Assembly: GCA_017608295.1 (NCBI GenBank)
Contig: JAFCGF010000004.1
Span: 124,001-188,000 of the forward strand
Source of the DNA: Candidatus Woesearchaeota archaeon
GTDB lineage: Archaea; Nanoarchaeota; Nanoarchaeia; Woesearchaeales; JAGVZT01
Direction of reading: 5' to 3'
Length of the DNA: 64,000 bases
Shown here piece by piece: positions 59,689 through 64,000 of this stretch; positions within the stretch are counted from its first letter, which is position 1, and each line of letters starts with the position of its first letter. The translations under genes and the position numbers were made by a program. The notes beneath the pieces are model-generated. The model did no database searches and was not told the origin of the DNA. It worked only from the letters and a program-made list of their open reading frames with translations.

Positions 59689-59760
59689 GGCGATAGGCGG
59701 GAATCGAACCCGCGCCTGAGGATCCACAGTCCTCTATGCTACCATTACACAACTACCGCC
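59689..59760 (-). tRNA. tRNA-His (anticodon GTG)
   Basis: On the minus strand the 72-nt gene starts GGCGGTAG and ends CTATCGCC. The seven-base-pair acceptor stem (one G-U pair) is preceded by the extra G at position -1 that pairs with C73, the hallmark of tRNA-His. The anticodon arm is GAGGA-CTGTGGA-TCCTC, reading GTG; the T arm is GCGGG-TTCGATT-CCCGC. No CCA is encoded, as is usual in many archaea, and no intron is seen. Confidence 0.95.
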
Positions 59761-59804
59761 ATATGTAAGATTGAATAGGGAGAACAACGCATTTATAAGA
59801 ATTG

Positions 59805-60797
59805 CTAATGGGCTGCGATTTGCTCGACTTTCTTCAGCTCAGATTCACTCAGCTCAGGGGGCTGGGCATACTTGGTGCCGTGCATGCAGTCCCATGAGGC
59901 AAGATACCATGATATCGAGCGTTTCAGGCCTTCTTCAAGCGTCGTCTTCGGAGACCAGCCCATCAGTTCCTTGGCAAGTGAAGGGTCGCCGCGCAGGCAC
60001 TTCACATGGCCCCACCTGTCATCAACATGGTCGACGTGAACTATCTTTGAGGCACGCGCCTTCATGATGCTCTTCACGAGATTGCACACATCAAGAACAG
60101 TGTAATTCTCCCCAGTCGCAATGTTCACCGCTGAACCGTCGGGAAGGTTCCGGGCCTTCCACAAGGCTTCGCAGGTGTCATACACATACACCCAATCGCG
60201 CTTTGCAAGCCCGTCAGCGTACACTGGAAAGGGCTTTCCCTCGAGAGCGTTCCTAATCAGCTTGGGAATCAGCTTCCTCTCGTCCTGATAGGGACCGTAT
60301 TGATTGAACGGCCTTATGACCTTGACAGGCAGCCCATAGGTCTGCCAGTAGGAATAACACAATCTATCCGCGCCTGTTTTAGCAGCAGCATAAGGAGAAT
60401 GCGGGCACAGGGGATGCCGCTCATTCATAGGAGCGGGCTCGCATTGGGAAGTACCATACACTTCAGAAGTGGACACATACACCATTCCCAGCTTATCATC
60501 CCTAGTAAGATTCTCCTCGCGGACAGTTTCCAAAACATTGAACGTGCCCATGTAATTAGAGTCCATGAACAGCTTAGGATTCTTTATCGAAGTGTCGATA
60601 TGCGTCTCAGCACCCAGATGGTACACCCAGTCATAGTTCTTTCCAATAACAGCCTTTGAAACAGTTTCGGGCTCAATCAGATCCTGCCCATACCGCCTAT
60701 CAAACATCACGACATCGATATCCTCCATCTGGGACAGGTACTGCAGAAAATTAGTCGCAATGAAGCCGCTTCCGCCAGTGAGTAGAATCTTTACCAT
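59805..60797 (-). CDS. NAD-dependent sugar-nucleotide epimerase/dehydratase
   Basis: Extended short-chain dehydrogenase of about 330 residues acting on a nucleotide sugar. It has the NAD motif LLTGGSGFIATN, the active-site S-T-x-E loop YVSTSEVYG, and the Tyr/Lys pair PYAAAKTGADRL. The DWVYVYDTCEAL segment is typical of this family. In dTDP-glucose 4,6-dehydratases the loop reads STDEVYG with a catalytic Asp; here Ser replaces that Asp, which favours epimerase or another dehydratase. Probably supplies sugars for surface glycans. The ATG at 60797 is about 28 nt from ATATAAAAG. Confidence 0.9.
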   Translation of the reverse strand: MVKILLTGGSGFIATNFLQYLSQMEDIDVVMFDRRYGQDLIEPETVSKAVIGKNYDWVYHLGAETHIDTSIKNPKLFMDSNYMGTFNVLETVREENLTRDDKLGMVYVSTSEVYGTSQCEPAPMNERHPLCPHSPYAAAKTGADRLCYSYWQTYGLPVKVIRPFNQYGPYQDERKLIPKLIRNALEGKPFPVYADGLAKRDWVYVYDTCEALWKARNLPDGSAVNIATGENYTVLDVCNLVKSIMKARASKIVHVDHVDDRWGHVKCLRGDPSLAKELMGWSPKTTLEEGLKRSISWYLASWDCMHGTKYAQPPELSESELKKVEQIAAH

Positions 60798-60909
60798 GTA
60801 CACCCCTCGCTTCCACAAATCAATATCAATATAAAAGGCTTGCGGAGCAAGGGAAATATTTCAGTCTGCAGGAGATATCTTTATTACATATGCTGAAATT
60901 CTGGAGAAT

Positions 60910-63066
60910 ATGGGGGAGAAAAAGAGAGGTCTTTCTGCTAAAGCCATAGGTAAGATGCTACTCTCCGGAGCGATGATATATGCCGTCACCACGCCTGGCC
61001 CTTTAATCCTTAACTGGCCAGAAGACCCCAACATGGATGTGCCAGTATCTGCAGTTATGTGCGAACAGGATTTCAACGACACTCCTGAAGGGCACACACC
61101 AGATGTTTTCTCTGAAGAGAAAGCCTTCACCCTGATTGATGTGAACAATCCATTTGATGTGGTCAGCACGTACAGGCTGGAATCACAGGGGCTCCCCCTC
61201 TATATCTATGGTAAGGACACCATACAGGACACACTGCCGGAACAAACATGGCAGAACCATACGATTCTTGCGCCACTTACTGCCGGGAGAGTGAGCATAA
61301 ACGGTGAAAGCACCCCTGCAGAGAAGAGCGAGGCAGATGGTGTCATCGCCGCACTTATGGAAGCCAATGGATTCGAGGAAGTCCCTCACGAGGGCGCGCT
61401 CTATGAAACTTTGACTACCTGGATTGAGCCAAATAAGTATGAGGCACCCTTGGAGTACCATGATACGGACACGTATGTGCAGGCAGTGAACGCGTTGCAG
61501 AGAGGACGTGGAACAAGAATCATCAGCCCGTTCTCAGGGGATGATCCACTCGACGAGCAGCTGGTGGACAGATGGATCTTTCCCAGCTACTACTTTTTTG
61601 AGAGATACAAACCAGGAGAGTATGATGTTTTTCTGGAGGTGAGCCAGGCTGACGGGCGAGTCTTCACAAAGGATGGCTGCACCTTCCATCTCCAGACAGG
61701 ACCGCGCATCACCACCATCACAAAAAATGGAGACACAGTGGTGGACGTCACTATTGATTATGGCAGCCACACAGAGGATATCCTCGAAGGTGAAGTCCCA
61801 CTGGATGATTTGGCAGGAGAACTCATACTATATGACAAGACAGGCATGCCCTATCTCTTTGATTTAGGATTGCTCACCTCTCAGATGAATGACAGGCAGA
61901 TACACGCAATGTGGCTCGCTCCGGTCATGCACTCGATGAATCTCAGCTACTTAGAGTTGCTTGCCCTCAACGGCATCTCAGATTCTTTGGACGCAATTGT
62001 CCCTGAGCAACGCCACATTTCCCTGATGCAGGGTGAAACAATTGTGGGTGTTAATCCAAACAAACTTGAGCATTATCTCTCCATGAGAACATATCATCAA
62101 TACGTGGCAGGATTGATAGGCCACCCCCTAGAAGCCAGCAGGGTGAGCGTGATAATCATCAACCCCCTGGACTCGTCAGGCGAAGGGATGCACAGGAAAT
62201 ATAGGCTCAACGACCCGGATAAGCTCATCGATGAATTCATAACAGAACTGTTCGAGGTGAGCAATGGAAATGCGGTCTACGAGGTGGTTCACAGGCAGGT
62301 GATAAACGAATTCCTGCAGTTCACCAACGAATTCATCTTTGACGAGCATTCATTTAATGAGTGCATGAAAGAAGAACATCCCTATTGCGACTCCGAACAA
62401 CCTGACCGGCCAATGGCCGACCTCACTTTCTTCTTCGAGGAGTATAGCATCTGCGAGAACGTTTGGGAACAGAATATCTCTGAGGTCTGGATTATTGGCC
62501 CTCCCTGGATTGGCCTGGAAGAGACTACGATCAATGGCCCAAGCCTGCAACTCGCCACTTGGCGTGTAATGACGCCATCGTGTGGAAAGACGCTCCCAAT
62601 CATGGGATTCAATTCATCAAGAGGAGTCGCTGAAATGCTCCATTCCTATGGGCACAGGGTAGAGGGCATGATGCGTTATTTTGACAAGGATGAATTCGAA
62701 AAGTTTGACAGCCAGCAGGAAAGGTACGGGATAGACATGAGATTATCACATGAGGACCAACAGGATGCCATATCTCTCCCAGAAACGACCGCATGCGGCA
62801 ATATACATTTCCCGCCAAATGGAGTCAGCCATTATGATTATGGAAATAAGGAGAGTTTTGTCGATTCAACATGCATGGATTGGCTCAATTATCCTAATCT
62901 GGTCGGGGAATCTGAAAACATCAACTGCGAGGCCTGGGGATGTAATGAGCAGGGATTCCTCAGCTGGTGGCTCTCGCACATCCCGCATGATGACCGGGGA
63001 TCAGACAAGCAAGGATCAGAATCAAACTGGTGGCGCTACATCCTCCGGCCTGATGCTCCGGATTAA
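60910..63066 (+). CDS. Large exported protein with GHR-type motifs, unknown function
   Basis: Protein of 718 residues with an N-terminal hydrophobic signal (about 12-34). The central part is beta-rich. The last ~220 residues contain motifs that look conserved: EVWIIGPPWIGLEETTINGP, CGKTLPIMGFNSSRGVAEMLHSYGHRVEGMM, CGNIHFPPNGVSHYDYGN and NCEAWGCNEQGFLSWWLSHIPH. Several Cys and His here could form a metal or catalytic site. I recall similar motif strings in uncharacterised secreted proteins of other microbes, but I cannot name the family. The 3' end overlaps the convergent next gene by 4 nt. Confidence 0.62.
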   Translation: MGEKKRGLSAKAIGKMLLSGAMIYAVTTPGPLILNWPEDPNMDVPVSAVMCEQDFNDTPEGHTPDVFSEEKAFTLIDVNNPFDVVSTYRLESQGLPLYIYGKDTIQDTLPEQTWQNHTILAPLTAGRVSINGESTPAEKSEADGVIAALMEANGFEEVPHEGALYETLTTWIEPNKYEAPLEYHDTDTYVQAVNALQRGRGTRIISPFSGDDPLDEQLVDRWIFPSYYFFERYKPGEYDVFLEVSQADGRVFTKDGCTFHLQTGPRITTITKNGDTVVDVTIDYGSHTEDILEGEVPLDDLAGELILYDKTGMPYLFDLGLLTSQMNDRQIHAMWLAPVMHSMNLSYLELLALNGISDSLDAIVPEQRHISLMQGETIVGVNPNKLEHYLSMRTYHQYVAGLIGHPLEASRVSVIIINPLDSSGEGMHRKYRLNDPDKLIDEFITELFEVSNGNAVYEVVHRQVINEFLQFTNEFIFDEHSFNECMKEEHPYCDSEQPDRPMADLTFFFEEYSICENVWEQNISEVWIIGPPWIGLEETTINGPSLQLATWRVMTPSCGKTLPIMGFNSSRGVAEMLHSYGHRVEGMMRYFDKDEFEKFDSQQERYGIDMRLSHEDQQDAISLPETTACGNIHFPPNGVSHYDYGNKESFVDSTCMDWLNYPNLVGESENINCEAWGCNEQGFLSWWLSHIPHDDRGSDKQGSESNWWRYILRPDAPD

Positions 63067-64000
63067 GAGGTTAATGCACACCTGCCGTCGGAGCACACTC
63101 TGCCAGCAGGGCAAGAAGTCTGGGTCCAGTTGCGGCCATTCCCAGTGCAGAACTGCTCCATCACAACACTATCTGAGACACAGCTGTCGAACCACATATG
63201 ATTCTCTGACTTCGGCGGGCAGAAGGGGCACTCGCGAATCTCAACCCTTCCAAAATCGTATTTATTCATCCCGCCGTCGCTGTCATAGCAAAGGCTCAGC
63301 TCATCTATATCCTCGTGCCTGCCCTCCTCGAGGTATATCTGGATATCGCTTAGGTTATCCGCGTCAAGGCATTCACCCTTATAGCACATGTCCTGGAGGC
63401 AGGACTGCGACCTGACCTCAGGAAAATTCTCAGCCGAACAGTCAAACTCGTACACGTTCCCCAGATAACAGTCCTCAGTATACTGAGTGTGGTTGCACGC
63501 CTCGCACGCCTTGAAGTAGAGCGATTCCTGCTCGTCTCCGGGAGAGATGCTGTAGGCCAGGCGATGCTTATAGCACACCTGCCCGCTCTTGTTCAGGTCA
63601 TACATAATCTTGTAAGGGGAGTCATCCTCCTTGCGCAGCATCGCCGCAGTGTCTCCTGTCGGTGAGTTGACGCATTCTCCATTTGAACAGTAATTATAGC
63701 CCATTTCAGGGCAGCTCTCCTCCCTCACCTTTCGAAAGCGGCCTGTACAATACTGCTCCTGCACTATACCAGACGTAAGGCAGATATCAGCATAGCTCTT
63801 TGAATCGCACGTGAGACAGGGCTTCACAGTGACTGTCCCGCCTATGTGTGCGTTGTCTCCACCATCAGAGTCAACACATAACGCAGGGGATTTCATCCGC
63901 TCCAGCTCAAGAGCCAGAGCATCTTCAGATACTGCCGCCCTGCAGGCCCCATGGAAGCACACGTCATCCCCTGTGCAGAATATTTCCTTCATCTCAAGCT
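63063..64000 (-). CDS. Cysteine-rich repeat protein, 5' end outside window
   Basis: At least 312 residues are visible; the frame stays open to the window end, and the first seen residues (EIFCTGDDVCFHGAC) look like the end of a preceding repeat. Three further repeats of about 75-85 residues follow with a shared pattern: LC-x-DSDGG-x-N, a CxxC pair, a D-x-C pair, then EQ(Y/F)CTG and a final C-x-x-G-x-C. The repeats in positions 1 and 3 are closest. Such Cys-rich secreted repeats are frequent in DPANN surface proteins. It would be disulfide rich and extracellular. Complete length and signal are unknown. Confidence 0.8.
   Translation of the reverse strand, partial: LEMKEIFCTGDDVCFHGACRAAVSEDALALELERMKSPALCVDSDGGDNAHIGGTVTVKPCLTCDSKSYADICLTSGIVQEQYCTGRFRKVREESCPEMGYNYCSNGECVNSPTGDTAAMLRKEDDSPYKIMYDLNKSGQVCYKHRLAYSISPGDEQESLYFKACEACNHTQYTEDCYLGNVYEFDCSAENFPEVRSQSCLQDMCYKGECLDADNLSDIQIYLEEGRHEDIDELSLCYDSDGGMNKYDFGRVEIRECPFCPPKSENHMWFDSCVSDSVVMEQFCTGNGRNWTQTSCPAGRVCSDGRCALTS

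Noticed and set aside
1..64000. CRISPR array, rRNA gene or IS element
   Set aside because: No regularly spaced repeat-spacer series, no rRNA-like conserved stretch and no transposase-like protein was seen on either strand.

Overview
This window is archaeal chromosome and most likely comes from a DPANN-type archaeon (Woesearchaeota, Pacearchaeota or a relative); that placement is inference. The archaeal signs are direct: an archaeal/eukaryotic-type prolyl-tRNA synthetase, an archaeal/eukaryotic-type glycyl-tRNA synthetase, the archaea-specific GatD-GatE amidotransferase, an archaeal-type ribosomal protein S7, a tRNA-His gene without encoded CCA, and AT-rich TATA-type boxes about 24-33 nt upstream of many start codons, which suggests many leaderless transcripts. 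Genes are tightly packed on both strands, often with 4-bp overlaps. Many are membrane or secreted proteins of unknown function. I see no rRNA, CRISPR array or insertion sequence.

Layout. 1-7.3 kb: proS, two nucleotidyltransferase/HEPN (MNT-HEPN) toxin-antitoxin-like pairs with striking operator-like repeats, and glyS. 7.3-12.3 kb: small membrane, lipo- and zinc proteins, a TraB/ChaN-like protein, and a scar at about 10.03 kb where the tails of two divergent genes are joined. 12.4-17 kb: a lone long acyl-CoA dehydrogenase, a serpin, and a cysteine-rich surface protein. 17-25.9 kb: a membrane-protein operon, tandem PHP phosphoesterases, a Na/Pi cotransporter and pcm. 25.9-33.7 kb: a membrane beta-protein and a 2066-residue membrane-anchored subtilase with beta-helix and Ig-like repeats. 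33.7-37.7 kb: two-subunit 2-oxoacid:ferredoxin oxidoreductase and, nearby, a ferredoxin. 37.7-46.5 kb: an ABC exporter, a PlsC-like acyltransferase, a HAD hydrolase, an M50 protease and pyruvate phosphate dikinase (ppdK). 46.5-54 kb: a cation exchanger, a Vps4-like AAA ATPase with an MIT-like N-terminus, a basic-tailed membrane protein, a GH15 glucoamylase, two paralogous metalloproteases and rpsG. 54-57.8 kb: gatD and gatE. 58.5-60.8 kb: a small DUF2283 operon, tRNA-His with an odd hairpin-rich trailer, and a sugar-nucleotide epimerase/dehydratase. 60.9-64 kb: a large conserved exported protein and a cysteine-rich repeat protein cut by the window end.

How the genes fit together. PpdK, the oxidoreductase and ferredoxin form a pyruvate/PEP/acetyl-CoA node. 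GatDE makes Gln-tRNA, and with ProRS, GlyRS, S7 and tRNA-His it supplies translation. A proteolysis theme runs through the window: subtilase, serpin, M50 protease, two HExxH paralogues, another zincin and an AAA ATPase. Three internal relationships are the best leads: a short cytoplasmic Gly-Trp helical module shared by the subtilase and the cysteine-rich surface protein; a module that is free-standing at 41.4-42.0 kb but fused to a metalloprotease at 52.1-53.4 kb; and the repeat-built promoters of the two MNT-HEPN pairs.
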